A stretch of DNA of 64,000 nucleotides from Oceanicoccus sagamiensis (GTDB taxonomy: Bacteria > Pseudomonadota > Gammaproteobacteria > Pseudomonadales > Dasaniaceae), in assembly GCF_002117105.1 (NCBI RefSeq), contig NZ_CP019343.1:3162001-3226000 (forward strand), read 5' to 3'. A model generated the notes under the pieces. That model searched no databases. It worked only from the letters and a program-made list of their open reading frames with translations, and was not told the DNA's origin. Below are positions 43,852 through 53,893 of the stretch, piece by piece. The position numbers and the translations under genes were made by a program. Every line of letters begins with the position of its first letter. Within the stretch, counting starts at the first letter, position 1.

Positions 43852-46320
43852 ATGACCTTGAATAACTGTAGAAGCAAACGATCACCTTTATACCTGGCCA
43901 CATTATTGGCGGCGGGTATTATGCCAACCACTGCCACCGCTCAGGTGGTGTTAGAAGAAATTATTGTTGTGAGCACCAGGGATGAATCCTCCCTGATGGA
44001 AACCTCAGCATCAGTAAGTGCTTTTGATTCCGATACGCGTGACCTATTGGGTATCGATAACGCTCAAGACCTGGTGGTTCATTCACCGTCTCTGGTTATC
44101 GCCCCTAGCCGGATCAGCATCCGTGGTGTAGGTCGCCCGAATATTGCGCTGGGTTCTGATCCCGGTGTTGGTATTTATTGGGACGGTATCTACTCAACTG
44201 AAAATGATATTTTTGGTTTTGCTAACTTTTTAGATATAGAGCGTGTGGAAGTTTTGCGTGGTCCACAGGGCACGTTATTTGGCCGTAATTCTATTGGTGG
44301 TGCAATTAACTTTATTAGTAAGCAGCCTACCGTTGAGTGGAGTGGTGAAGTCACTGCTGAACTGGGCAACCATGATTACACCGTAGGGCAGGGGCTGGTG
44401 AGTGGTCCGCTGACGGATAAATTGACCATGTTAGGTGCTATATCTGAAATCAAGCGTAGTGGTTTCCAGGACAATATCGCCAACGGTAAAGATCATGATC
44501 AGGCAGAAAGCCAGTACGCCACCTTACACTTTTTCCATGAAACCACAGAGAGCTGGAGCAACAGTATAAAGCTGGTTAACCGCGAATCGAACATTCGCCC
44601 TGAAACCGCTTATGCGCCGGATCCTTTTGTTACAGATTATATCGATGCGACCTTGGACGCAGGTAACCTGCCAGGTATGTACCCTGACAATAACTTTGCT
44701 AACCCAAACCAGGGCCAGACTACAGACAACCCAGCGGTTAGAGATATCGATAAAGTCTCGGTTGATCGCGACCCTTATCAAGATAACCAGCGCAAGCAGA
44801 TTATTGTTATCAGTGAATATGATGCTGATGATTACCTGATCAAATATACCGGTGGCTATACCGAGTTTGATTTTGAACTGGACTACGATGCGGATTTGTT
44901 AACTCAGGCAGACTCTGGTTTGGATTGGAGCCAGATGCAGTTTGAGCTTTTCCCTGGTGTATCTGTGCCGGCTTCAAGGATTACAGGCTTGTCTTTAACG
45001 CCCGCTGATATTACCCGCCCCTTTTCTCAAGAAGCTGATTTCACCTCCCATGAAATCCAGTTTATTACCAACTATGACAGTAGCCTGAACTTCACTACCG
45101 GTTTGTATTACTACAACAGTGATGAAGCACAGGAACTGGCCTTTATTGAAAATAACCCTGATGTGGTTGCCGCTTATACTGCTTTAGCAGCCGTGGTACC
45201 GGGTGGCTTGCCGGTTAACCCTGATGGTGATTTGTTTAGAGGTACTTCACAGCTGGATACAACCTCTTATGCGGTATATGGCCAGATGGATTGGGACTGG
45301 ACTGACCAGACTACAATTACTTTTGGTCTGCGTTATTCCTATGATGAAAAAGAAGGCCAGGACACTACCTTTGTACAATATGTGTATGAAGATGCGACTG
45401 ACCCAGGTCTTATCGGCGACCCAACTGACAATGTTGTAGAGCGCAAGATTGATGAAGATTGGGATAAAATCACCTGGCGTTTAGGGGTTGATCATATCCT
45501 TGATGAAAATCACTTCTTATATGCCTTTGCGGCAACGGGCTATCGCTCTGGTGGTTTTAACCTGATGAACCCAACCGACAACTCAGATGTAGGTACGGTT
45601 GACCCTGAAGACCTATTGTCTTTTGAGGCTGGCTATAAAGGCTCCTTAATGGATGGTCGTTTAAATGTCGGTACTGCGGTTTACTACTACGACTATACCG
45701 ATCTGCAAGTGCTGAAAAGCGATGTGGTTAACGGTGTACCGCTAACCAGTTATGAAAATGCCGCCGAAGCGGAAGCTTACGGTCTTGAAGCAGAATTTAG
45801 TGCATTGGTTAATGAGTATGTAAGCCTGACCGGTAACTACTCATACAACAATACCGAGTACAAAGATTTTGACTCGATTGATACGACAGCTTGTCAGTTG
45901 GCTAGCGGCGCGTTAAATGACGGCAGCCCGGTTGACCCGGCTATCTGTGATGTTCAAGACCTGAGTGGTAATAACTTTATCTATGCTCCAGAGCATAAGG
46001 CATCGCTTAATACCGTGGTTATGTGGACGATGATCGATCTGGATTGGACGGCTGTACTGACCTATCAATACACCGATGAGCAATATTCCAATGCTTTCAA
46101 TAACGACGATTATGATTTGATTGATTCCCGTGATCGTATTGACGCCCGTATTAGTGCGGCCAGTCAGGACGAAACCTGGGAAGTGACAGCCTACATTAAA
46201 AACATCGAAGACAACCGTGAAGTGACATTGCGTGACCGTCCAAGCACAGTCTCTGGTGTTAATACGGTAGCGCTTACCGATCCACAAATGTACGGCGTTA
46301 AATTCAAGTACAAGTTTTAA
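43852..46320 (+). CDS. TonB-dependent receptor
   Basis: An outer-membrane active transporter of 822 residues, powered by TonB-ExbBD. An N-terminal signal peptide ends near ATAQ (about residue 30). A TonB-box-like LEEIIVVSTR follows, then the plug: SPSLVIAPSRISIRGVGRP, and DIERVEVLRGPQGTLFGRNSIGGAINFISKQPT, the classic plug end. The rest is a beta barrel ending in YGVKFKYKF, with aromatic terminal Phe. This type, without siderophore-specific motifs, often takes up organic substrates. It begins an operon that ends with an MFS transporter. An intrinsic terminator with a TTCG loop comes directly after, so later genes need partial readthrough or their own promoter. Confidence 0.93.
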   Translation: MTLNNCRSKRSPLYLATLLAAGIMPTTATAQVVLEEIIVVSTRDESSLMETSASVSAFDSDTRDLLGIDNAQDLVVHSPSLVIAPSRISIRGVGRPNIALGSDPGVGIYWDGIYSTENDIFGFANFLDIERVEVLRGPQGTLFGRNSIGGAINFISKQPTVEWSGEVTAELGNHDYTVGQGLVSGPLTDKLTMLGAISEIKRSGFQDNIANGKDHDQAESQYATLHFFHETTESWSNSIKLVNRESNIRPETAYAPDPFVTDYIDATLDAGNLPGMYPDNNFANPNQGQTTDNPAVRDIDKVSVDRDPYQDNQRKQIIVISEYDADDYLIKYTGGYTEFDFELDYDADLLTQADSGLDWSQMQFELFPGVSVPASRITGLSLTPADITRPFSQEADFTSHEIQFITNYDSSLNFTTGLYYYNSDEAQELAFIENNPDVVAAYTALAAVVPGGLPVNPDGDLFRGTSQLDTTSYAVYGQMDWDWTDQTTITFGLRYSYDEKEGQDTTFVQYVYEDATDPGLIGDPTDNVVERKIDEDWDKITWRLGVDHILDENHFLYAFAATGYRSGGFNLMNPTDNSDVGTVDPEDLLSFEAGYKGSLMDGRLNVGTAVYYYDYTDLQVLKSDVVNGVPLTSYENAAEAEAYGLEAEFSALVNEYVSLTGNYSYNNTEYKDFDSIDTTACQLASGALNDGSPVDPAICDVQDLSGNNFIYAPEHKASLNTVVMWTMIDLDWTAVLTYQYTDEQYSNAFNNDDYDLIDSRDRIDARISAASQDETWEVTAYIKNIEDNREVTLRDRPSTVSGVNTVALTDPQMYGVKFKYKF

Positions 46321-46342
46321 GCCTATCTAGCTAGTCTCCCTT

Positions 46343-46369
46343 GCTGGCACTTCGGTGCCAGCCTTTTTT
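46343..46369 (+). terminator. Intrinsic terminator with TTCG loop after the TonB receptor
   Basis: GCTGGCAC (46343-46350), TTCG loop, GTGCCAGC (46355-46362), then CTTTTTT to 46369. The perfect 8-base stem with a stable tetraloop makes a strong intrinsic terminator, 22 bases after the receptor stop. Confidence 0.9.
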
Positions 46370-46415
46370 ATCTGGCTATTTTTAGCCGTTTGTCTGTAAT
46401 TATTTAAGGTCTTTT

Positions 46416-49222
46416 ATGCTTGTCAGCGCTTTACTAAAACCCCTGGTTAAATTAACCGCGCGATTAGTTTTGCTGATGGTCTTCTTTACTGTGCCCGCTT
46501 TGTCACAAACCGGTGCGCAAATAGAGTCCCGCTTAGATAAGGTAGATCATAAAGAAATTACTCTCTGGAGTGAGGGTGTTCGCCTGCAAGGGGATATCTA
46601 CAAACCAAAGAATTTACAACCCGGTGATAAATTGCCGGGTATTTTATTAGTGCATGGCTGGGGTGGGGTAAAACAACATCTGCAGCGTGCTTATGGACCA
46701 CAATTTGCCGAACTGGGTTTTATTGTATTGGCCTTCGATTATAAAGGCTGGGGTGAAAGTGATGGGCCTTTATTGGTGCCTGAAGCCTTGCAGCCTATAG
46801 AAGTCTCTGCCGATATTGATCTTAAAGCCAAACATATCCGCAAAATTGTAAACCCTTTATCGATGGTTGCTGATGCCAGAGCTGCACTACACTACCTGGC
46901 GGGCGAACCCCAGGTAATGTCTAACAATATTGGTGTGTGGGGCACTAGCTTGGGCGGTGGTGTAGCCTTGGTTACCAGCGCCAATGATAACCGTGTTAAA
47001 GCCTATGTTGATCAAATTGGAGCGGTTAACTTTAAAGCCAACCTCGATATGATTACCGATGGTATGGTAAGGCGTTGGGAAACCCAGCGCGCCCGGGGGA
47101 AATCACCCAATACCCTGGCGCTGAAGCGGCGATTATTCCCGGTTTAAAAGGCTTTCCCGATTGGATCGGGATGAAGAATTTTGATTCATTGGCCTATGCC
47201 GAACAATTAACCATGCCCACCCTGATTATTGATGCCGAGGAAGAAGAACTTTTTGCCCGGGATAAAAATGGTTTGGTACTGCACGAAGCGATTAAAGACC
47301 GTGTTGAAACCAAATATGTCACTTACCCCGGTAAACACTACGATATGTACCGTGGTGAGAATTACCGCAATGCCTTACGCGATGCCCAGGACTGGTTTGT
47401 CACCCATTTAAAAGGCAATGCCGAGGGTGCCAGCCTCTACAAAGAAAAATGTGCGCTATGCCATTCTAATCCACAAATACGCGCCCCTGCTTTTAGTATC
47501 TTAAAGTCCATGAGTGAAGAAAAAGTATTGCTTGCAATGACGGAAGGTAAAATGAAGCAGCAGGCGGCCAGTTTAAGTGATAAGCAGCGCAGCCAATTAG
47601 CCAAATACTTAAGCACTGGTGTACAAGACCCTCGGGCCTGGGAAACTACCGTGGCCTGCGATGCGGGCACAGCGTCAAAAGAGATTAATGCTGCTGTTAC
47701 TGGCTGGGGTTATGGCCTTAATAATCACCGCTATCAACCGGAGGCCTTGGCGGGTTTAACGGCCAATGATTTACCTGAACTTGAGCTAGCTTGGGCGCAG
47801 GGCTTTCCCGGCACTACCGAGATGCGGTCTCAGCCAGTAATTACTGAAGATACGCTCTATCTGGGTGTGCAATCCAGTAGTGCTATCTATGCCTTTGATT
47901 TAGCCAGTGGCTGTTTAAAGTGGGTCCATCGTGGTGGACCGGTTCGTTCAGCCTTAAGTTTTGCGCGCATGCCAGAGAGCAATACTCCCATCCTGTTTTA
48001 CGGTGATGCCAATGGGGTAGTGCATGTAGTCGATGCTACTGATGGCAGCGAAGTCTGGGCTAAAAAAATCGCACTGGATGATATTGTGATTACCGGTACT
48101 CCGGTATTGCACCAGCAAAAACTCTTTGTCCCCTTGTCGACCAGTGAAATCGCTAAAACCTTTAATTCAAAATATGAATGTTGCAAAGCCCATGGCGGAG
48201 TAGTGGCCCTGGATATTCGTACGGGTAAAACACTGTGGACTTACGAAACCACAGCGGCTGCCAAACCCTTGGGTAAAAATGCAGTAGACACCACTATATG
48301 GGGGCCATCCGGTGCACCGATATGGACAACACCGGCTATCGATGCCAAACGTAACCGCTTATATATAGGCACCGGTGAAAACTATTCTCACCCTGCCACC
48401 TCTACCAGCGATGCCATTATTGCTTTAGATCTGGATACCGGTAAGCAGCAGTGGATTTATCAAGCCCGTAAAGATGATGTTTACAATATGGCCTGTGTTA
48501 GCTATCTGGGTTTTCCCGATGGGCCAAATTGCCCTGAAAATTACGGCCCCGATTTTGACTTTGGTGCCTCGGTTGTTATCACTCAGGATAAAAACGGCAA
48601 AGACCTATTATTAGCGGCGCAGAAATCTGGCGATGTTTATGCGCTGGACCCGGATAAAAACGGTGCCGTTGTATGGCAGCAAAAACTCTCTGACGGTACT
48701 CCTGTCGGCGGTGTGCACTGGGGTATGGCCGTAGCGGGGCAACAAGTTTTTGTTCCAGTCGCTGACCCAGACTGGGATATTCAAGGCTGGACCTATAAAC
48801 CACAGCCTGGTATTGCCGCTTTAGATATTACTACCGGTGCAATTAATTGGCGCTATCAGGCAGAGCGCGGTTGCAAGATTGATGCTTCAACCTATAACAC
48901 CACGGCACAAAGACATTCCGAAAAGTGGCCAGCCTGTCATTTTCTCTATGGATTTTCTGGCGCAGCAACCGCCATTGATGGCGCGGTATTAGCGGGGTCC
49001 TTAAACGGCACCTTATATGCCTTTGCTGCCAACGACGGTAAGCCGCTATGGCAATTTCCCACCAATAGAAGCTTCGATACTTTAAATGGTGTACAGGCTC
49101 ATGGTGGGGCTTTAGACAACGCCGGTCCTGCGGTGGGGCATGGTTATCTGGTCCTGCAAAGCGGCTATAGCTATATCAAACAAATGCCCGGCAATGTATT
49201 GCTGGTATTTAAGAAAAAATAG
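46416..49222 (+). CDS. Alpha/beta hydrolase-cytochrome c-PQQ dehydrogenase fusion (one-base frameshift)
   Basis: A secreted three-part enzyme of about 935 residues. A signal peptide (to about residue 28) is followed by a dienelactone-hydrolase-like domain: GILLVHGWGG, VWGTSLGGGVAL with Ser178, IIDAEEEELFARD (acid) and GKHYDMYRGE (His). The hydrolase is split by a missing G in GGGGG (47095-47099): RARG in one frame continues as EITQYPGAEAAIIPG in the next. A cytochrome c motif CALCH (near 346-350) with a possible Met in GKMKQQA follows. The rest is a PQQ beta-propeller with repeated AFDL..G.LKW strands and CCKAHGGVVALD. The last two parts resemble polyvinyl-alcohol dehydrogenase and other quinohaemoproteins. 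It should oxidise an alcohol and may also hydrolyse an ester or diketone; the substrate is unknown. Confidence 0.85.
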
Positions 49223-49233
49223 AGAACAACACT

Positions 49234-50046
49234 ATGTTTAAGCTTGATCCCATGCAGAGTTATATGATGCCCGCGCATTTTGGGCCCCGTTATATTGGCG
49301 AAAAAACCAGTGGTTGGTATCGCGATGTAACGGCCATGACATTATCTTATCGTACCGATAGAGAAAAATTAGCAGCCTATTTACCGAATAATGTCACCGT
49401 GGCTGAGGACGCTATTGTTTCCGTTTTTTATGCCTGTAATAAACAGGTCGACTGGTTGGCTGGTCGTGGCTATAACATGATCGGTGTGACCGCGGCGGTG
49501 GTTTATCAGGGTGAAGAAGGGCCGATAGAGGGCAGTTATAGTTTAGTGATTTGGGAAAATCTGACCGACCCTATTTTATCGGGCAGAGAGTTACAGGGTA
49601 TCCCAAAAGTGTATGCCGATATTCCAGAACATAGCATTGACCAGGGTAAATGGTCCTGCACGGCCAGTCATTTTGATAGCACCATTGTCGACTTATCTGT
49701 CAGTAATCTGGTTGCGGTGGATGCAGAACAGGTCACCGCCAGTCAAAAAGACAATGTCGATAAAGATAACCCAATGGGTTGGCGTTACTTACCGGCTCTG
49801 GGTGGCTTTGGCCCGGAAGTGGTTAATGAGATTACCACCTACCCTTCAGAAAATATTTTTACTGAAGTGTCGGTAGGGGAAGGGCAGATAGATTGGCATC
49901 AGTTGACCTGGGAGCAAAACCCGACCCAGTTCCATATTGTTAATGCACTGGCAGATTTGCCGATGCTGGAGAATTTACCGGCTATTGTGACTAAAGGCAG
50001 TACCAACTTAATGGTGCCTGAACGCTGGACGCGCACACTGCGCTAG
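49234..50046 (+). CDS. Acetoacetate decarboxylase family protein
   Basis: A 270-residue protein of the acetoacetate decarboxylase fold: WYRDVTAMTLSYRTDREKLAAYLPNNVTV at the start and LSGRELQGIPKVYADIPE, which carries the Lys that forms a Schiff base in true decarboxylases. The family also includes hydratases and aldolases, so decarboxylation is not certain. It follows the fusion gene by 11 bases and precedes a 3-hydroxyacyl-CoA dehydrogenase by 18 bases. In this operon it may cleave or decarboxylate a 3-oxo acid intermediate. Confidence 0.85.
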   Translation: MFKLDPMQSYMMPAHFGPRYIGEKTSGWYRDVTAMTLSYRTDREKLAAYLPNNVTVAEDAIVSVFYACNKQVDWLAGRGYNMIGVTAAVVYQGEEGPIEGSYSLVIWENLTDPILSGRELQGIPKVYADIPEHSIDQGKWSCTASHFDSTIVDLSVSNLVAVDAEQVTASQKDNVDKDNPMGWRYLPALGGFGPEVVNEITTYPSENIFTEVSVGEGQIDWHQLTWEQNPTQFHIVNALADLPMLENLPAIVTKGSTNLMVPERWTRTLR

Positions 50047-50064
50047 TATTGATAAAGGATCATT

Positions 50065-51318
50065 ATGAAGGTGAATGATATTAATCGTGTTTGTTTTATC
50101 GGCTCTGGCACGATGGGGTGTTTTAATTCCCTGTTAGCGGCTCTGGTGGGCTATGACTGCGTGCTGTTCGATATCGACGAAGAGAGCTTTAAGCAGGTTC
50201 CTCAGGCGCAACAAGATATCGGTGCATTTTTGGTGGGCTCAGGCTTTTGCACTGAGCAAGCGATTGCCGAAGCCCAGTCTCGTATTCGTTTTGAAACGGA
50301 TTTATCACAGGCGGTAGCAGGGGCTGATCTGATTAGTGAGTCCGTTCCTGAGCGTCTTTCTCTAAAACAGGAATTACATCAACAGTTGGAATCTATTTGC
50401 CCTGAGCATTGTATTCTGACCACTAACACCTCGAACTTAATGGTATCGGAAATTCAAGCCCCGTTGGCCAGCGGCAAACGCTTTGCTGCCCTGCATTCCC
50501 ATTTAGGTGCCTTGCTGATTGATATTGTTGCCGGGCCTCGTACTGATGCTAGCACGGTTGATACTTTAAAGCGCTATGTGCTCAGCCTTAATGCCGTTCC
50601 TTTAGTATTGAAAAAGGAAAACCCCGGCTATGTATTAAATGCGATACTCGGGCCATTACTAACCATGTCGATGATGTTAGTGATAGAAAAAGCTGCCACG
50701 ATCGAAGACTTGGATGCTGCTTGGCTGAGTCACCGCAAGGGACCTATGGGGCCGTTTGCGATGATGGATTTATTTGGTTTGGATGTGATCGCCGATAGCT
50801 GGCAGCAACCCAGACCGGACCCGGCGATGCAAGCCCTGCGTACTAAAATACTCGGCTTTATTACCCCGTATATTGAACGGGGTGATTTGGGTATGAAGTC
50901 TAAAAAAGGTTTTTATCAATACCCGGACCCTGCCTATCAGCAAGCTGGCTTTGTTGACCCCGCTAAAGATTTATCTGGCCTCGATAGTATTCTGGTCGCC
51001 ACCATTATTGAAAACGCCATTATTATCGCCAATAAAGCTGTGGCCGAACCTAAAGATATTGATCGGGCCTGGATGACAGCCACCTATTTGGATATTGGTC
51101 CTTTTGGGTTGCTGGATGCCATCGGCCTGAATGACTTTCTAACAAATTATCATCAACTGGTGGCAGCCGGTTTATTTACTCCTGCCGCTGCAGCCATTGT
51201 TGATACTTATCTACAGCCAAAACTGGACCTTGAGCACTTGGGTGAAAAAACCAAACAGGGTTTTTATAGCTACCCTAATCCGCTGTTCCAAGAAGCCAAC
51301 TTTTTACTGGATACTTAA
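50065..51318 (+). CDS. 3-hydroxyacyl-CoA dehydrogenase
   Basis: A 417-residue NAD enzyme. The N-terminal Rossmann fold has VCFIGSGTMGCFNSLLAALVGYDCVLFDID and SESVPERLSLKQELHQQLE with ILTTNTSNLMVSEI. After that come two C-terminal helical units (about 185-300 and 310-417), each with a KKGFYQYPDP or KQGFYSYPNP ending, a duplication seen in some family members. It oxidises (S)-3-hydroxyacyl-CoA in a beta-oxidation cycle. It is four bases upstream of the acyl-CoA ligase start. Confidence 0.92.
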   Translation: MKVNDINRVCFIGSGTMGCFNSLLAALVGYDCVLFDIDEESFKQVPQAQQDIGAFLVGSGFCTEQAIAEAQSRIRFETDLSQAVAGADLISESVPERLSLKQELHQQLESICPEHCILTTNTSNLMVSEIQAPLASGKRFAALHSHLGALLIDIVAGPRTDASTVDTLKRYVLSLNAVPLVLKKENPGYVLNAILGPLLTMSMMLVIEKAATIEDLDAAWLSHRKGPMGPFAMMDLFGLDVIADSWQQPRPDPAMQALRTKILGFITPYIERGDLGMKSKKGFYQYPDPAYQQAGFVDPAKDLSGLDSILVATIIENAIIIANKAVAEPKDIDRAWMTATYLDIGPFGLLDAIGLNDFLTNYHQLVAAGLFTPAAAAIVDTYLQPKLDLEHLGEKTKQGFYSYPNPLFQEANFLLDT

Positions 51319-51322
51319 TGCT

Positions 51323-53044
51323 ATGACACTTAAAAATACGCTAGACAATATTCAGCAGGCCATTGCCGGTTTAACCGCGCCGGGTGGTGATTTTGAAATT
51401 ATTCAAGCGGATGTGCTGGGTCAAAGCTTGCCCGTCTATAAGCCGGCACCTGGCAGTTTGCGTGATATTTATATGGCTTGCCTGCAGCATAACCAAAAAA
51501 CGTTTTTGGTCTATCACCAGCAGCGCTTGAGCTTTATGGATACCTATCAGCAGACGGCAAAGTTTGCCTATATCCTGACGCAACAATTTGATGTTAAAAA
51601 AGGCGACCGTGTAGCAATTGCAATGCGTAATAATCCCGAATGGATTGTGGCCTTTATGGCCGCTACTTCACTGGGTGCTGTTGCTGTACCGATGAATGGT
51701 TGGTGGACGACAGAAGAATTGGAGTACGGCCTGCAAGACTGTGGTGCCAAAGTGGTTGTGGTGGATAACCAGCGTATGCAACGCATTGAGCCGTTTTATC
51801 AAGCAATGGATATACGCGCAGTTGTGATTAGCAGCGCGGCCAATAGCCAGCCCAGTACCGATACTCAATTTAACTATTCAGAGCTGATGAGTGCTTGTGC
51901 TGATCAGCAGATGCCAACCGTTGAAATTTCCACCGATGATGATGCCACCATACTGTATACCTCAGGTTCCAGTGGTAAACCCAAAGGTGTAGTGGCGACC
52001 CATCGCAGTATTATCAATACTTTAGTGAGTTGGTTATTACTGGCTGTAGGGTCTGAAGTAGCCGGTGCCAAACCTGACAATATGCCTGAGGCGGATGATT
52101 TAGTGGCCTTATTAACAGTGCCCTTATTTCATGTGACCGGTTGCCATAGTTTGTTTTTACTCTCGCTGATTATCGGCCGTAAAGTGGTCATGATGCATAA
52201 GTGGGACCCGCAAGAGGCGCTGAAATTAATCGAGCAGGAAAAAGTCACCTATGTGAATGGTGTGCCCACCATGTCACAGGAACTACTGGATGCGGCAGAA
52301 AATACCGACCGCGATATTTCCAGCTTGGTTGAATTAGCCTCAGGCGGGGCCGCCAGACCACCTGAGCATGTGCGCCGTATTAGTGAGACTTTTAAAATGA
52401 ACCCGGTCAACGGTTATGGTTTAACAGAAACCAATGCCATGGGCGCTGTGAACGCGGGTATTACCTATATAGAGTGTCCCGATAGTGTGGGTATGCCATC
52501 ACCTGCTGTTACCGAAATCCGCATTGTGGATGAGCAGGGCAATAGTCTGCCTGCTGGTGAACGTGGTGAAATCTGTATTAAAAGCCCAGCCAATGCCCGC
52601 GGTTATTGGAATAACCCAACGGCGACAGCCGATGCCTTTAAAGATGGTTGGTTTCATACCGGTGATGTGGGTTATCTCGATGACTTGAATATGCTTTTTA
52701 TCGTCGACCGGATTAAAGATATTATTATACGCGGCGGTGAAAATATTAGCTGTAATGAAGTAGAAGCTGCTATTTATGCTTATGAAGGAGTAGCGGAAGT
52801 GGCCGTGTTTGCAGTGCCTGATGAACGTCTGGGTGAAGTGGTAGGCGCCAAGTTATTTATGAAGGCCAATGCTTCGATCACAGAGCAGCAGTTAGTTGAA
52901 TTTCTTCAAGATCATATTGCGGCGTATAAGATTCCTTCACATCTTATTATTAGTGAAGAACCGTTACCGCGTACAGCTACCGATAAAATCTTTAAACGTG
53001 AAATTAAAGAGCAGTATCTTGCTGCTATGCAAGCGTCTGTTTAA
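51323..53044 (+). CDS. Acyl-CoA synthetase (AMP-dependent)
   Basis: A ligase of 573 residues that activates a carboxylic acid with ATP and CoA. The start ATG at 51323 (MTLKNTLDNIQ) follows the previous stop by four bases; the longer open frame upstream overlaps the dehydrogenase and is not credible. Motifs: DATILYTSGSSGKPKGVVATH (P-loop), VNGYGLTETNAMGAVN, GWFHTGDVGYLDDLN (ATP binding), DIIIRGGENISCNEVE and the C-terminal Lys in PRTATDKIFKREIKEQY. It would activate the acid produced by the hydrolase/oxidase for beta-oxidation. A medium or branched acid is plausible but not determinable. Confidence 0.92.
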   Translation: MTLKNTLDNIQQAIAGLTAPGGDFEIIQADVLGQSLPVYKPAPGSLRDIYMACLQHNQKTFLVYHQQRLSFMDTYQQTAKFAYILTQQFDVKKGDRVAIAMRNNPEWIVAFMAATSLGAVAVPMNGWWTTEELEYGLQDCGAKVVVVDNQRMQRIEPFYQAMDIRAVVISSAANSQPSTDTQFNYSELMSACADQQMPTVEISTDDDATILYTSGSSGKPKGVVATHRSIINTLVSWLLLAVGSEVAGAKPDNMPEADDLVALLTVPLFHVTGCHSLFLLSLIIGRKVVMMHKWDPQEALKLIEQEKVTYVNGVPTMSQELLDAAENTDRDISSLVELASGGAARPPEHVRRISETFKMNPVNGYGLTETNAMGAVNAGITYIECPDSVGMPSPAVTEIRIVDEQGNSLPAGERGEICIKSPANARGYWNNPTATADAFKDGWFHTGDVGYLDDLNMLFIVDRIKDIIIRGGENISCNEVEAAIYAYEGVAEVAVFAVPDERLGEVVGAKLFMKANASITEQQLVEFLQDHIAAYKIPSHLIISEEPLPRTATDKIFKREIKEQYLAAMQASV

Positions 53045-53062
53045 GGTTTGGGTGAGAGTTTT

Positions 53063-53878
53063 ATGTCAGCCTCAGATTTAAGTCTTCAAAATCTTTTTTC
53101 TCTAACGGGAAAAGTTGCGCTGGTAACCGGCGGCTCCAAGGGTATTGGCCGGATGATTGCTCAGGGCTTATTACAGGCCGGTGCCAAGGTTTATATTAGC
53201 GCCCGCAAAGCCGACGAATGCCAACAGGTAGCGGAAGAACTATCAGCCTTTGGTGACTGTGTTGCTATCGCCAGTGACGTGACACTGCCAGAAAGTCGCC
53301 AACAACTGATTGAGCAACTATCGGCCCGGGAATCGCAGCTGAATATTTTGGTGAACAATGCGGGCAGTGCCTGGGGTGCCAGTTATGAAGAGTATCCGGA
53401 AGCCGCTTTTGATAAATTAATGGCCATCAATGTAAAGTCAGTCTTTGCTCTTAGTCGTGATTTAACACCACTGATGGAGCAGGGAGCCAGTAAAGACGAC
53501 CCCGCCAGAATTGTAAATATAGGCTCGGTGGATGGTCTGCATATAGCCACGGCTCATAATACCGGGATGTATGCCTACAGTGCATCCAAGGCGGCAGTGC
53601 ATCATTTAACCCGCCATTTAGCTGTAGAGTTAGGTAAGCGTCAGATTACCGTTAATGCGGTAGCCCCCGGTTTTTTTCCCAGTAAAATGACCGGCTATTT
53701 ATTTGACACCATGCAAGAAAAACTGGAAGCCAATAGCTTATTGGGCCGAGTAGGGCGTGATGAAGAAATGGCGGGGATTGCCATTTATCTTTGTTCCAAA
53801 GCCGGTGCCTATACTCATGGTACAGTCATTCCTGTGGATGGCGGCACTTCCATTAACCATCAACACCTTATTGATTAA
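53063..53878 (+). CDS. SDR family oxidoreductase, RhlG-like
   Basis: A short-chain dehydrogenase of 271 residues from the ATG at 53063 (an ATG at 53048 adds five poor residues). VTGGSKGIGRMIAQGL, NILVNNAGSAWGA, IVNIGSVDGL, YSASKAAVHHLTRHLA and APGFFPSKMTGY are present. Close paralogue of the SDR at 10432. It likely oxidises or reduces a 3-hydroxy or alcohol intermediate in this operon. It is 18 bases after the ligase and 15 before the transporter. Confidence 0.88.
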   Translation: MSASDLSLQNLFSLTGKVALVTGGSKGIGRMIAQGLLQAGAKVYISARKADECQQVAEELSAFGDCVAIASDVTLPESRQQLIEQLSARESQLNILVNNAGSAWGASYEEYPEAAFDKLMAINVKSVFALSRDLTPLMEQGASKDDPARIVNIGSVDGLHIATAHNTGMYAYSASKAAVHHLTRHLAVELGKRQITVNAVAPGFFPSKMTGYLFDTMQEKLEANSLLGRVGRDEEMAGIAIYLCSKAGAYTHGTVIPVDGGTSINHQHLID

Positions 53879-53893
53879 TAACAGGCAAAGACT

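Noticed and set aside
45913-46287. 124-codon minus-strand frame at the end of the TonB receptor gene
   Set aside because: Antisense to the barrel-coding region; no family resemblance and the plus-strand barrel continues to its terminal Phe.
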